Shown here piece after piece: positions 13,549 through 28,500 of a stretch of DNA of 64,000 nt; the first letter of the stretch is position 1, and every line of letters starts with the position of its first letter. The notes beneath the pieces are model-generated. The model was not told the DNA's origin and ran no database searches. It saw only the letters and a list, made by a program, of their open reading frames with translations. This stretch comes from Scalesia atractyloides (lineage: Eukaryota; Streptophyta; Magnoliopsida; Asterales; Asteraceae), in the NCBI GenBank assembly GCA_947069175.1, contig CAMTDV010000027.1:36035369-36099368 (forward strand), read 5' to 3'. A program made the translations under genes and the position numbers.

Positions 13549-16500
13549 TAGTTGTGTGATGTATTTGGTTTATATATGCATATGTATAGAAAAATTTATA
13601 TACTTATATATTATAAACATCTATATATTGTTGATCAGTTCTGTAAGTATATAATGAAAAACATGTAAAACTGTACCTGGTATGCTACCAGCTACATCAG
13701 AGAATGAAGTAGACGACATCATCATTTTCTTGGTCGAGTTCCCCTTTAGGGTGTACAGTTCTGGCCGGTTTAGGTGTTCTTGATAAACACGGTTATGAGA
13801 GAGAGAGAGAGGGGATGAAATTGATACTGATGATGTTATTGTGTTTTGTCTAACCCTAATCTCTTTTGTTAGCTCTCTATATATACACCAAAGGGAAACC
13901 CTTAGTTAGTTAATAAGGGTAATATGGTCCATCGACAATTACTAACTAATATATAATAAGGTATAATTTTATATTTTGATCTATTATTAGATAAATAATT
14001 ATAATGACTATATAATAAAAAATAATAAATATATTTAATCTAACATTCTCCCACTTAGCCGAGTAATCATTTATTATGAGCATTACATAAGCCTGATCAG
14101 GAATTAACACTCATTTTAGCTTTAAGCCAAGAACCATAGCAGAGAAATACAGTCGTTGAGTCATCATTCAACTCATGACCCCATTAGTTATATTACAACA
14201 TCAATTTAAAACCTAACAGTTATGATCAAAATTTACAAGTAAGCCCTTTAAACGTTTAATTTGTATAATAATTATACATATGTCATTATGCATGCAGAAC
14301 ATATCTTAGAGACATATAAAATCAAAACTGATGAGGAAAATTAATAGTTAATCAATTATAGTACGATATGGAGTTGTACATAGTCATTAATAAACCCGTC
14401 ATCACTATAAGTGCTTACATAATAATTATGGGTGATGGACTTTTAGTTATAGGATCCTTAAGCATATCATGAATGTATTAGATACAAACATTTAGTTTCC
14501 TCATGTCACACCCCAATTTCCAATGAAATCCTAGTGGGCCCGGTGGGGAGTATCGTGGTATCGTCATAGTCAAACAATTGCATATAACACAGCGGAAGTC
14601 TTGGATTTAAGTTATTACAATATAAATGTCTGAATGTTTAAAATATTACACAAATGGATAGTATATGAAAAGATCGACAGACGGATCAAAAAGTTATAAA
14701 ATGAAATAACAGACTATAGGCTTCTTATGCAATGGAGTTGCAAATTCCACTTAAGCATTTACTGGGCAGCTTCTAGCATATTTACGTACTTTGCAACATG
14801 CGCTTAGTCTTTTGAAGATACTTCAGTTTTCACTGGTAAATACAAATAACCGACAAATTTTGAAACTATTTCAAAATCATTTTATGTACACAATGGTACC
14901 TATATTTTCATAAATAACTTGGGATAAACTATTTCTTATATTATCAGTTTTACATGTTTGTCAATACATTTAGGGCTCGGAAACTATACCGAGATCATGA
15001 TTAATCGACAGACACTTCAATACCCTTATTGGGTTATAAAAATCTTTTACTATAACATTAGCATCTGTCAGGTGTATGCCTACACCCCGTGCTTAGGTCG
15101 TGGCCATTTGCAACTAAATGAGCCGAGGATATCTAGGACACAGTCGTATTAACCCCCAATGTTTAAGTTATCAAGCAATACGAATTAAAACGGATTATTT
15201 GGATTCCTGACACATAGGTTATTGATCCCATATCCGACCATGCAGTAATAATATACCGTATCCCAAGCCTGTATAGGAAAATAAGTTAAGAGTATTTCCT
15301 AGCTTAAATCTTTATAATATAAAGATAATATAAGCACAACCGTTCAAACAAAACAACTAACAAGGTTGCAATTTACGGAAGGCCCTAGTCTGGAATGAAT
15401 GGTTTAAATAACCAATTAGAATGTTAACGGGTCTTATCAAGTCATATGACTTGGACCTGTTAGCTATAATATAAAGAAACGACACGGTACGCTAGATTAA
15501 GCGGTGACCGGATAGAATATAGTTTAAACCCAACAAGTACTAAAAACTTGTATAATATGGGTAAACAATATACATTCTAGTATTTGAAGTAAAAATGATA
15601 AGATTTGATTCGTTTCGTTAAACTTACGTAAATTAGTTACATAAGCTTACCCATACGCATATAAGCGATACCGGGTAGTCGGATGAGTTATAGACAAGTT
15701 CTATCTACCAATATACTTTAAATAAGTTGTAACATCAGTAGGTTATCAACTTATATGACCATTAAGGTTTTGAAATCAAAATATGCGCCACAAGGGCATT
15801 TTAGTCATTAAATAACACAATTTATAATTTTATATGAAAAGTCAGTTTATGATCGGTTTAATAACATCAAAATATGTTAATTACATTAACATATCATTAC
15901 ATAAGTCATTTGCAAGTTCGTTATTGATTAAAACCTTATTTCTTGCAAAAAGGGCATTTTGGTCAAAGTATGGCATAATATCGAAACTTGAACAAAAACT
16001 CAGAATATGATTATGATCACGTATTATAACCTCAGAGGGTTATGATACATTAAATTACGATCATAATACAACCTTAAATCAGTAGCAAACTATTCTCAAT
16101 CGGGTCTAATCCGAAAGTCAAAGAAATTATCGAAATTGTTTGACTTTTGGCTTTAAAAGCCCAATAAACGAAAATGTAGCTGAAAAGAGCACTTACAAGT
16201 GATCTTAGATGAAAATAAACTTGAATGGAAAGCTCTTAAGGAACCAGGAACCTCCATAAGTGATGAGAGAAGTATAAGGTGCAAGTTTAAAGTGTTGCAA
16301 ACACTTCTATTTATAGTGTTGGAGTTGAAGGAGGTGGTTCCAGGTGTTAGCAGATGTTAGAGGTGAGGACAAGTGTCCTAGAACGTGGCATAGCAGTCTT
16401 GAAGCCCCTCGTTTTGTGTTAATGGTTTCTGACAGCTTTGTGTGTACAAGAAGCCAAAATATACCACAACCTCTGATCCAATGATAATGTAACATCTGCT

Positions 16501-19500
16501 ATAGTTAAGCTCTGTTGAAGACAAAGCTCTACTGAAGACAAAGCTATGCTAAAGTCTAAGCTCTGTTATAGCAAGCTCTGTTGAAGACAAAGCTCTGCTA
16601 AAGTGTAAGCTTTGCTATAGCATGCTCTGTTGGAGACAAAGCTCTGCTGAAGACAAAGCTTTGCTGAAGCCTAAGCTCTGCTATAGCAACCTCTGTTGAA
16701 GACAAAGCTCTGCTGAAGTCTAAGTTCTGCTATAGCAACCTCTGTTAGAGACAAAGCTCTGCTGAAGATAAAGCTTTGTTGAAGACAAAGCTATACTGAA
16801 GTCTAAGCTCTGCTATAACAAGCTCTGTTGAAGACAAAGCTCTGCTGAAGACAAAGCTCTGCTGAATTTCAACAGAGTGGTTATCATCAATGTTTTCTAT
16901 CAGCAGTGGTTAGCTTAGCAGTGATTATCATCAGTGTTTCAGCAGAGTCTAAATGTCCAAGGTCTACTAAGCTCTGTTGAATACAAAGCTCTGTTGAAGT
17001 CTAACAGAGGATGTATCATCAGACCATGTAAAGTTTAACTTATATATAAATTCACAAATGGTCCCTCTCGTCCAACAAATGGCTCATTTTGAGAGTACGG
17101 GCACTATAAAGGGTCACTCAGAGGCATAGTTTCAGCATATTGACACATTTACTCCCTCCACATTCATATTTTCATTTATTGATAAAATAGTCCCTCTCGA
17201 TCAATATTAGGCATAATTGAGAGTATGGACACGTGTCAGTATATTATCGGACACAAATTTACGAGGTGTTACACCCCAATTCGTCATAAAAAAATAATAA
17301 TTTCGTATCGAAATCTAATGCAGCACCACTCGAACTGTTACTGTTCAAGGAGACATGGTAGTTGACTTTATCACAATAAGTCTTCAATATATTATTTATA
17401 TGGAGTTTATAAACTTATGAGTCCACTGATAAGTTTTCAACAACATTTAGTGACCATTGCTTTATAATTGGCAACATATTATGTCATTATAACTTAGGTT
17501 GTTATCAGCAGTTCATTATGACCCCTACATGAGATAGTATTTGTCTATTGACATAAGGATATACCCGAAATTACATTTTTATCATCTTTGAATATTACAA
17601 AGTTAGAGTAATCAACCGGTTTGTGTTCTCACTTCTTCTTTAAATTATAGTCTCTAGTTTCCTTTATAGATATTGTAATACTCTATTTGATGCTCCACAT
17701 TAATCTAGACATATCTAGTGAGTTGCAATGCGAGTAATATCCAAACAAGTATATACTTGAATCTACATAAGACTTCTTAATTAATGAAGTATAAGGAAAT
17801 TATCTCATTGGTCATATTATTCTCTAAAGAAAAGTATGTAAGGACCTATTTAAGGTTAAACTTACGGAACGAAACTAATGTCTCATTGGGTCTAACTCGG
17901 TATGTTATGTTATCTATCACGTAAGAGATATATCTGAGATCTATTATATCAAAGTTTGTGTTAACAATGCTTTGACTTATGTAACATATACTTGTCAAAG
18001 AATGTCATCTATATAGAGACAAGTTTTTTTTAGTTGCTCCCACTCATTTTAGGTAGGTACATTCATCCACTTGGTTCTTGATGAAAATAATTGTATTAAG
18101 ATTTCATCGCATTTTGATGTTTGCAATTAACCCATACATGGATTTTATTAACTTACAAATAAAGTGTTCTTTCACCTTCAGTTTAGAACTTTCAGGTTGT
18201 TTAATGACCATGTAAATATGTAAGTCAGTTGTTAGGGAAAGTTATTTTAACGTTCATCTAATGTAGCTCTCAATTGTTATAAGCTATTAGAACATTGATG
18301 ATCCTCAAAGAAACTTTTGTAAGAAAGGTAAGAAGATTCTTTGATTAATTATCTCTTCTAGTGACAATCAATCATGCTTCTTAGTGTCTTAACGTTTGTA
18401 TTAGGATTTATTTTAGTTATAAACACCCTCAGGTGATTCAACCAAATCCCTAACGTTATTCTAACACATAGAATCAGTTTTACTATAAAACAGTTTTATT
18501 CCTTTAGAAGATTAATTGATGCTAATAGCTTAACTAGAAGAGGTTAGATCAGTAAACTTTCTAATATCCTTTTCAACTTTAGTAATGGAGGATATGTTAT
18601 CATCAAAGTTAGTAGGTTTTTAAACCTAGATGACCTCCTGAGTTAATTATTGGGTTTATCAGAAGTTTTAGTTTTGTAGATTAGCTCTTGGTTAGATTGC
18701 TATCATTTTCATGATTTTAAGTGTGTAAGAGTTATTGTAGTATGGTGTACAAGAGGTGTAATTGGAGTTAAATCCTGAGTGAAATTTAATGACTCTCTTC
18801 CCTCCGCTTCTTGTATTCCTTGCAAGTCATGATAAAGATTTTTACTGCTCCCATTGACCTTAGAAGTCTTTGGGAACTCAACATGTTTAGGGTCAACATC
18901 TTAGGACCAAAAGACTCTAATAGAGAAATAATTTAATGATGTTACTCGTTGTAGTTTCTCTTGTTGAGGATTATGTTTAGTTTGGTAAGAGATCTAAGTG
19001 TACCCACACTTAAGTAATAATGAAACTCTTGTAAGAGTAGCATTAGATTTAAGGAGACAAGATTTGATGAAAAGTGTCGAGATGGAGCAGTGTCTTGTAC
19101 AAGAGATGCACATTGAGGTAATATTTAGTTTTCTCTCCCCTACCACTTGCAACTCTTGTAAGTTATGATAAAAAACTTAATGCTCCCACTATTCTTTGAT
19201 ATCTCTAGAAATGCTACAAAAGAAGTTTCAATGCTTTACGTGACATAGGAACCTGTCATACATATGTTAGACTTGATTTGATTTTCTTAATGTCTAGATG
19301 TCATAATAACATTTAGGGTCATATTTAGGAAAAAAACATATTAAGTATATATGAAAGATCTCTTTAAGACCATGGACCATAGAAGACAAATTAGATACAA
19401 GCAGATAGTCTTTAAATTATAAATTAATTATGTGTGAATATTCCATTTGGAGTAAGTACCACAAATGTTAGTGAAATAAAACTTGTGGTGGACCCTTACT

Positions 19501-22500
19501 TATTCCTTAAACCAAGTAATGTTTAGGGCATCTAACACATGATTTAAAATCACTGAGAATGAGAACCACCCTCATCAACGTTATAATGATTTCTCATAAA
19601 ATTTGGTTTCAATGGATGAATATTAATATTATAAGTCTCATTTGTCTTTTACTAAATCCTCATTTGCATGATAACAAAAAGTTGTAAAGTATATATTATC
19701 ATTTAGTTCTATCTTATAAACGTTTCTATCAAGATAATGATAACAAATAATATGAGAGTTTAAGGTAAGAGTGACTTTATGTTGGCTATGTAAACCTCAC
19801 AACTGTAAAAATACAGCTTTAGTATTGATACTAAGGTATCAATAAAGCGTAATTAGAGACAATTTATTATGATTTTCATAGCCTCAACATTTAAAATTGT
19901 CACTAACTCTCATGTTAGTTACCTGTTAACTTCTGGAAGGAAACGTATAGAACTAGACTCAACATATGATGTGTAAATTGGAATATTTGGATTATCAGAC
20001 TTAATGATCATTAATAGGAGCCTACCTGTTTTATTCAACTGTTTTTTTTTGAATTATGGATAGTCTCGTTGTTTATGCCTAGTCTAATGGCATACTTATG
20101 CAATGAGATTCTCCTTTAAAAACCTTAGAGTTGGTTGACTTTGGACCTTAGAGCTATCATCTTTTAAGATTTTAGTGGTTATAAGGTGAATAACATCTAA
20201 TTTTCCAGTTTCAAACATTTATTTCTTTGTACATATGTTGCTTATCAACACACGCAATTTCCTTTGGTGTTTTAAGTGTTATAATTGATTTTTAAGGTAT
20301 CAAATTGTACAAGTGAAAATTTTAGTATATAATGTATTGGAAAAATATATTTAAGCCCTTTATTTTATGGGTCATGGTATTGTACATTATGATGTATTCA
20401 CGGATATCACTTAACCTTATAGTTTAAAATTTGAAATGAAGGCATGCATCTTATGAGTTCTTTTGATTATTCCATAAAACTATATTAGTTTTACGAAAAA
20501 CTTAATATGGAATAACTTTAGTGATAACATTTATGTTAAATGAGTTCTTGATTATCATTAGAGACATCATGTTCGACTTATCCTATTCATCATGCTCTAC
20601 TTTTCTTCTGCAGTACTTTTATCAGAAAAGAGCAGTAGAATTATCGTGTCTTAAGAGATAATCAAGGATTTGATTTAAGAGCTAATCCTATAGAAACTTT
20701 AAGTAAGGCAAACCATATTAGGCTTAGAAATTAGAGTGGATGAGATACTTTTTATAGAAGAAAGTTATGGTGAGTAATGTTATGGGTTATCAAAGTAAGG
20801 CAGACAAAATTATGATCATAGGATTAATGAAGTATTATTATTTGAAGAAGTTGTTATATGTCTATTACTAACATCAAAACAATAGACTAATTTGAAAGAT
20901 TCTACTTAAACGAAGACAAATCACCTTTGAGTAGAAGTGAAATCATTTAAGTATGTGTGCAAAGTAATTGTGACAAATCAACTTTGGCCAGAAATGAGAC
21001 AATTACAGTAGTTATGTACTTGTTAAGTATGCTAGACATGAATGAATTAAATTAGTTTTGGCCAGAAATGAGATATTCAAGTTTGTAAGGCATAATTAAC
21101 ATAGCTTCTTATTATACTTGAACAATAAATAGATGTAGCACATCATCTTTGGGCAGACGTAAAACATCAAAAGCTCATTTAAGTTAAGCTATTTAGTTTT
21201 ATAAATGATTAATTTATTTATATTAGAATTTACAAAACCATTAAGTTCTCGCAATAATAAGGGTTTGCGGCATTTAAGTTCTCGAGTGAACACTAGTTTT
21301 TGAGAAGATAATGGTTCTCAAGAAAAAAATGGATTACATGAGGGTTTATGAGAAATGTGAGTTCTTGAGAAAAAGGTTAGTTCTCGAGATTTAGTTATCT
21401 CGATAGTTTTAGTTTTCGAGTTAAGTGAGATCTCTAGTTATCTTGAGTTCTCGAGTCCCTAAGAGATTTCGAGTGTTTTTATGAAATCTCTAGTTTTCGA
21501 GTTCTCTAAGTGAGTTCTTGATTTTTTTATGAGTTCTCGAGAATATAAATCGTAACTTTTAAACCTGATAAGCCGATATTTGATTTTGAATCTTTAAGGA
21601 TTTGAAGTATATCCGATTTCGTTGTTATAGGAATTTAAGTATATCCAAGATTTCTTTTATTTTGAAAATATATCCAATTTCAATTTGTATATCAGATTTC
21701 AAATTTCTTGGAGACATGGTTATCTTAAATTAGGACAAACAGATTACAATCCTTGTTCAAAACCAAATTATATAAGTTTTCATCAAATTTTAGGATAAAT
21801 AATATGATCTATTCTAAGACAATACAAGAACTAATCATGTAAATTTCCAATTACTAAATTAACTCACCACTAAATATATATAATGATAGTTTTTTTTATT
21901 TGTTTGTTGTTAGGTCAAAGTGTCGGATCCACTTCAAGGAATAAAACAAAACAAGTTTTCGTGTGTGGTTTGTTTCAGCCATCACAATTGTAAGCGCAAG
22001 ATACTTAAATAAAATTGGGATTTAATTTTCACCGAGAACTAAAGCGGCTTTTAACATATCGTTAATTTGCAGAAACCTTGAAGCAAATTCATGCTAAACT
22101 TAATTATATCAGGTTTTTATTGACAGTTTGTTTTTTTTTTTACCAGAATTTTAATTCAAAATTAGGGAAAACTGACAGAACTGATTTAAACAATATACGC
22201 TCTGATACCACATGTTAATAAGTTATGTAAGTACATAATGGAAATGTGTAAAAGTGTATCCGGTAGGCCAACAACCACATCCGAGAATGAAGTAGACGAC
22301 ATCATCGTTATCTTGGTCGAGTTCCCCTTTAGGGTGTACAATTCTGATCGGTTTAGGTGTTCCTGATAAACACGATTATGAGAGAGAGAGGGGGACGAAA
22401 TTGATAGTGATGATGTTATTGTGTTTTGTCTAACCCTAATCTCTCTAGTTATCTCTCTATATATACACCCAATGGGAAACCCTTAATTAGTTAATAAGGG

Positions 22501-25500
22501 TAATATGATCCATTAACAATTACTAACTAATATATAATAAGGTATAATTTTATATTTTGATATATTATTAGATAAATGATTATAATGACCATATAATTAA
22601 ATATAATAAATATATTTAATCTAACATTCTTCCACTTGGCCGAGTAATCATTTGTTATGAGCATTAGATAAGCCTGGTCAGGAGTTAACACTCATTTTAG
22701 CTTTAAGCCAATAACCATAGCAGAGAAAATACAGTCGTTGAGTCATCATTCAACTCATGATCCCCATTAGTCACATTACAGCCTCAATTTAAAATCTAAC
22801 AGTTATGATCAAAATTTACAAGTAAACCCTTTAAACGTTTGATTTGTATAATAATTGTCTTAAAGACATACAAAATCAAAACTGACGAGGAAAATTAATA
22901 GTTAATCATTCATAGTACAATATGCAATTGTACATAGTCATCAATAAACCCGTCATTATTGTAAGCGCTTAAATAATAGTTATGGTTGATAGACTTTTAG
23001 TTATAGGATCCTTAAGTATATTATGAATGTATTCGATACAAACATTTAGTTTCCTCAATTCGTCAAAAACAAATAATAATTTCATATCGAAATTTAATAC
23101 AGCACTACTCAAACTATTACTGTTTAAGGAGAGATGATAGCTGATTTTATCACAAGTCTTCAGTATATTATTTATATGGAGTTAATAAACTTATGAACCA
23201 CGTATGGATTAGTTTCTAAACATGGCTATATGGGTATTGGTAGAAAACATCATCTGATATAAACAAAGGGACTTTTTAGTTAGACGTTTTAATTAAATAA
23301 ATTTGGATGAAAAATTTTGTTCTCAAAAGTGACTGCTCTTAAGGCTATGTGTACTAGGATGAGCACGGTATTCGTTTGGTACAGAACTGATACCGGTATC
23401 GAAAGCATCAGTACCAAAAACGCGAAAAGTGGGTATCGGTACTTAATATATTGGTTTGGTATCAGTACGGTACTGGTACTGAATATACTTTTGTTTTACT
23501 TGTAAATACTGGTACCAAAAAATGGGGAAAGTGAAACAAATGCTCATCCCTAATATGTAGTGGTGAGTGAAGCAAATGCCCCACTCTTGGGCATGAAGCA
23601 ACACGTGGTCGCCTAGTCAGCAAATGGACATTAAGGGGTTTGAAGTTAAAAATGGGTGTAATGGTATAATGCCCAGCCCCATAATGACTCAACAATTAAT
23701 ACCCAATTATTATCTTTTTTTAGAAAAATAAAACAAATAAATGAATTAGAAATTTGTTATTGGTTAAAATTTCAACAATCTAGCGTTTTGTAGCCAAGCC
23801 TAACAATTTTTTTTTGAAAAAACGCTCCAGGGGTGGTCAATGGTGCTTTATGGGGCGTTTTAGGCCAAAAAACGCCCAAACTACCCCCACTACGGTGGTC
23901 TAATAAATAGAAGGTTAAGGCAGAACCTAGCCAATGAGGTTGTGGTGGAGTGGTAAGGGAGATACTTGGTGTTCTATGGGACCCAGGTTCAATTCCTGCC
24001 CTCATTATTTTCTGCGGCACCCGGTAATGATGGGAGACTGGGCGAATATGTAGAGATCGCTAGTTCGATCTTTGAACTGAGCAGATTTTATCTCACTGCA
24101 ATGTCGTGCCTTTTTGGGAAGTGTTCACGGGCTTCAGCCCTAGATGATGGTTTTCCCCATTCGGATGCGAGTTTATCCCGATATGATGAATTACGCTAAT
24201 AGCCCATTTGAATAATTCGTTGAACTTTCATAAAAAAGAATGAACCTTTTTTATTTTTTTTTGTTTTTGGTTTCTTGAGCCTACCTTTTTCGGAATCAAT
24301 AATATTTTGATTTTGAGTGATAAAAGCCACATACTGAATTCATACTGATTGTTTAAATGTGATATACAAGAAGGTTATTCAAGTGTCTTTGTTTCATGTT
24401 ACCACCACTTTTAGTTATCTTTTATCCATTATATATGAGTGAATTATCAGACTCTTAAGGTCCCCAGTATACTATTGATTTTGAAATGAACAGTGTGTAT
24501 GTATATATAGTGGTTTTAAATGAAAATAAAAAACCTAAAAAATTATTTTACAAGTAAATACAATAAAATATAATGGTTACATGTATTTATCACTTACAGA
24601 ATAACAACAATAATACATTAAATAATGTTCGTAAAATAATTGCTGTTCGAAATAAAAAAAATGTTCGTAAAGTAAGGGTTTAAACTTAACCCATTTATGA
24701 GCTACTAAATAATTGTAAACGACACTTTTTTGCAGTTGATCAAAGAGTAGACAAAAAGCAGAGAAGATTAATGAAGCGAAATTAATATAAATACGAAGAT
24801 TTCAATATCTATTAAAATATAATTGAATAGCTAAAATTTCCTAATTAAATCTGAACTATTTGGTGATTCTTATTCGACAGCACATATAAAAATACATATT
24901 TCAAGTGCTGTTTACAGAATTGAAAAAAGCACAAGAGAATTTTGAATTTTCTCAAGTATTTATTGGAACCTATAGATCCCATGCAGGAGGCATGCACCAT
25001 GTGACAACATTAGACAATCCACTTCAATGATCTCTCTAGGATTCCACTACCCTAAAATCTGGGATACTCCATTTCATATTCCTCTTTTCTAATATAATTC
25101 GTTTTATCATCGTATTAGAATTTGATCAGTATTAGTTTGGTTTATTACGATATCAACATTCACTATAGCAATCGAAAAAGAAAACCTTATATCGATCAAA
25201 ATCTAGAAAAATGAATACCGATACCGGTTCGGTAATACCTATACCGGTATCGGTGTTGATGTTGTTTGGTCGGTATCAATATGGTTGGTCATGGTACCGG
25301 TACTCGCTATAGCTTACAATAATAAAAACAATATATTTGAATACAATTCCTTTTTCAACAAAATTTATATTGGAACGTTGACGAAAAACAAATCAAACAC
25401 AACTATCTAGGTCCGTTATCGGATCCGATAGCTCAGGTCCTAACTTAATTAGCCTAGTCTTCGTGTGAATCCATATTAGAGTTAGGCGACATTATTAACA

Positions 25501-28500
25501 AGATTCACTTTTAATCATTGTTTCATTAATAGTCTTGAACGTTACAAATCCTGGCAATACTCGAACAGAGCTCTGCCGTCCAGTCTACACGAACAACTCT
25601 CTATCACTTACCTCGCAAACCTATATATAGACATAGACACTTCGTGCAAGTTGAATCTTGCATTTCGTACGAGGTGATCTTTCATCGTACGAAGTGAGCA
25701 ACTTCACTTCGTGCGAAGTGGACATTACATATACAAATTGTAACATTTGTCGAAAACGGGTTTCCAAACCCGCTCCGTTTTATAATCGAATATCAAGTTA
25801 TAAATGTCACGTTGCGTATTTATGGCTATTTTGATTTTTAATGATACATAATTAGTAAACAAACTAAACCATAAAAATTATATTTGATAAAAAGTAAAAA
25901 TAAAATAAATAAAAATAAAATGAGGCTGCCGGGACTCGAACCCAGGTCAGCCGGATTGTAACTTCAAAGACTTAACACCCACACGCATAACCACTCTGCC
26001 ACTTGTTTGTTTTCTGTCAACTCTAGGAAACAAATGAGTCTTATATACAAGTCTAGATAAACCGGTTGCGCCAACTGAAAAACTGAAATCGGCTATTCAA
26101 CCGTCTAAACGTTTGAATAATCGCGATTTCAGGTTTATAACCGATGCATCGACAATTCTAATCAATTCAGACTTGAATTGACTTGAATTCGGATGATGAT
26201 GGGTTTTATAACCGAAAACTTTCAATTCTTGGATTACTTCCATTCTAGTACTCATTCGCGACTCACAAACACTCTGCACACCTCCAAATACATTTCCGCA
26301 CAATTTTCAGCCCACCGGAGAAGCTATTTGAACTCGCCGGAAAACTTCTGCAAGTCGCCGGAAAACCGTATTCTTCATCAAAACGGTAAGTCTTTCAATA
26401 CCGTCGTAGTCTAACAATTGTTAAGCTATTTCTAACTCAAACCTTTCAATTGAAATCGAATTCAGACACTGTTTTCAGATAATTCCAGTTCGCCGGAAAA
26501 TTTCTGGAAATCTTTATCTTCGTCTGTGAAACGGTAAGGACCTTCAAACACACTGTTAACGTTTGTTTAGCACTTCAATTTCATGATTAGCTAATCAAAA
26601 CGATTAATTGATTTGCTCAGTTGAAGTTCTTAAAAACAGAGACCGACGCCTTGCCGGAACTCTGTAATAAATCGTTCACCGGTATGTTTACCTCTAATTA
26701 TCATCTCTGCTATCTCATATCAGTCTGTGCAATGTTTAACAATCAAATTAACAAAGATTTAATGGTGTAATCTGCTGTCGGTAAAATCCAACGAAGAAGA
26801 TGAACTGTGATAACATTATAAGTATAATTAAAATTGGTATTTTAAACGGGTTAGACACACAGTCCAGCGGTGGACTGTGTGCAAATAATACGCACACGTT
26901 CCGAGTTCGATCCCTGATATACGCACCCTCTATGTAATAAAATGCCTTTTTGATTAGAATTGAACCGGGTTAACTCCATTAGTTGTTAAGTATAATAAAA
27001 TTTGTATATTAACCAAGTTAGACACACAGTCCAGCGGTGGACTGTGTGTAACGTTAAAGCACAGGTCCCGGGTTCGAGACCTGTTAGTGGCACCGGTTCG
27101 ATGAATTAAAATGTTTTTGAAATTAAAAGAATTTTGGATAAATTGAATTAATATATAAGTATGATTAAAAACAGAATTATTTCGGGTTAGACACGTAGCT
27201 CAGTTGGTAGAGCTGCGTGCACGCGTATGGGAGGTCTCGGGTTCGAGCCTCACCCAGCGCAATACAATTACACAATAAATCGGTCAACAAGTCAAACGGT
27301 CAACGGTCAACAGTCGCAAAAAGTCAACATATTTTTTATATTTTATTTATTTAATTTAATTTAAAAATCAATTAAAAATACTTAAAAATAATGTTTTTAA
27401 AGATAGGAAATAGCCTTAAACTCACAAAAATATATATAAAAATCTTATTAAAATTATTAATAAAATCCACTCATTTACTATATTTTCCGTTATTATTTAG
27501 GTTAGTTAATTCTCGTTGTCCCGCTCTTCCAACTCGTGCGCATCTCACCATCTCAAATCAAACGCACCCAATGTGAGTGAATATTTACAAATTCTCCGTT
27601 TTAATCATGTTTTGGGGTGTATCATGTGTCTTGCTATATATTATATTTAAATCATTGTGCATACAACAGATCATGAACAAATGTGTATTCAGCTTGTTTC
27701 AACTGTTTGCGTGGTTATTGTTAGATTCAATTTATTATTTTCAGTACATGCAATTTCATAGGCCGCCGCTCCCCATTACATTATGAGCGTTGAGCATGTT
27801 CCCCATTACATTATGAGCGTGAACCTGGCGTGCCCACATACGATCGGCTCCGTTTGATTGAGCCTTGATCGCACAGACAATTATCATTTTCAGTACATGC
27901 AATACGATCGGCTCCGTTTGATTGAGCCTTGATCGCACAGTTTCATTCATGTTATTTATTGTATGATGTTGGTGTAACATTTGTAAAAATCGGGTTTTCA
28001 AAACCCGCTCCGTTTTGTAATCGAATATCGAGTTATAAAAGTTACATTGAATATTTATGATTATTTATATATAAAACGATACATAATTAATAAATAGACT
28101 AAACTATAAAAATTATATTTGATAAAAAGTTAAAATAAAATAAATAAAAAAATTATGTTGCTGCCGGGACTCGAACCCGGGTCAGCCAAGACACACTCCA
28201 ACGCCTTAACACACACTCACATCACCACTCCGCCACTTTGTGTTTTCTGTTATCTCTAGGAAACAAATGAGATTTATATACAGACTAGGTTAAACCGGTT
28301 CCGCCAACTGAGAAACGGAAAACGGCAAAGCAATCGTCAAATCGTTTGATTTCTCGCGTATTTACGTTCATAACCGATGAACCGATGTCTTTAATCAATT
28401 CAGAATTGATTGAGCATCAAGTCTCATCATTATCGGTCTTCATAACCGAAAAGCAATCAAATCCTGAATACTTCAACCCAAGATCACTCTCGCGACTCAG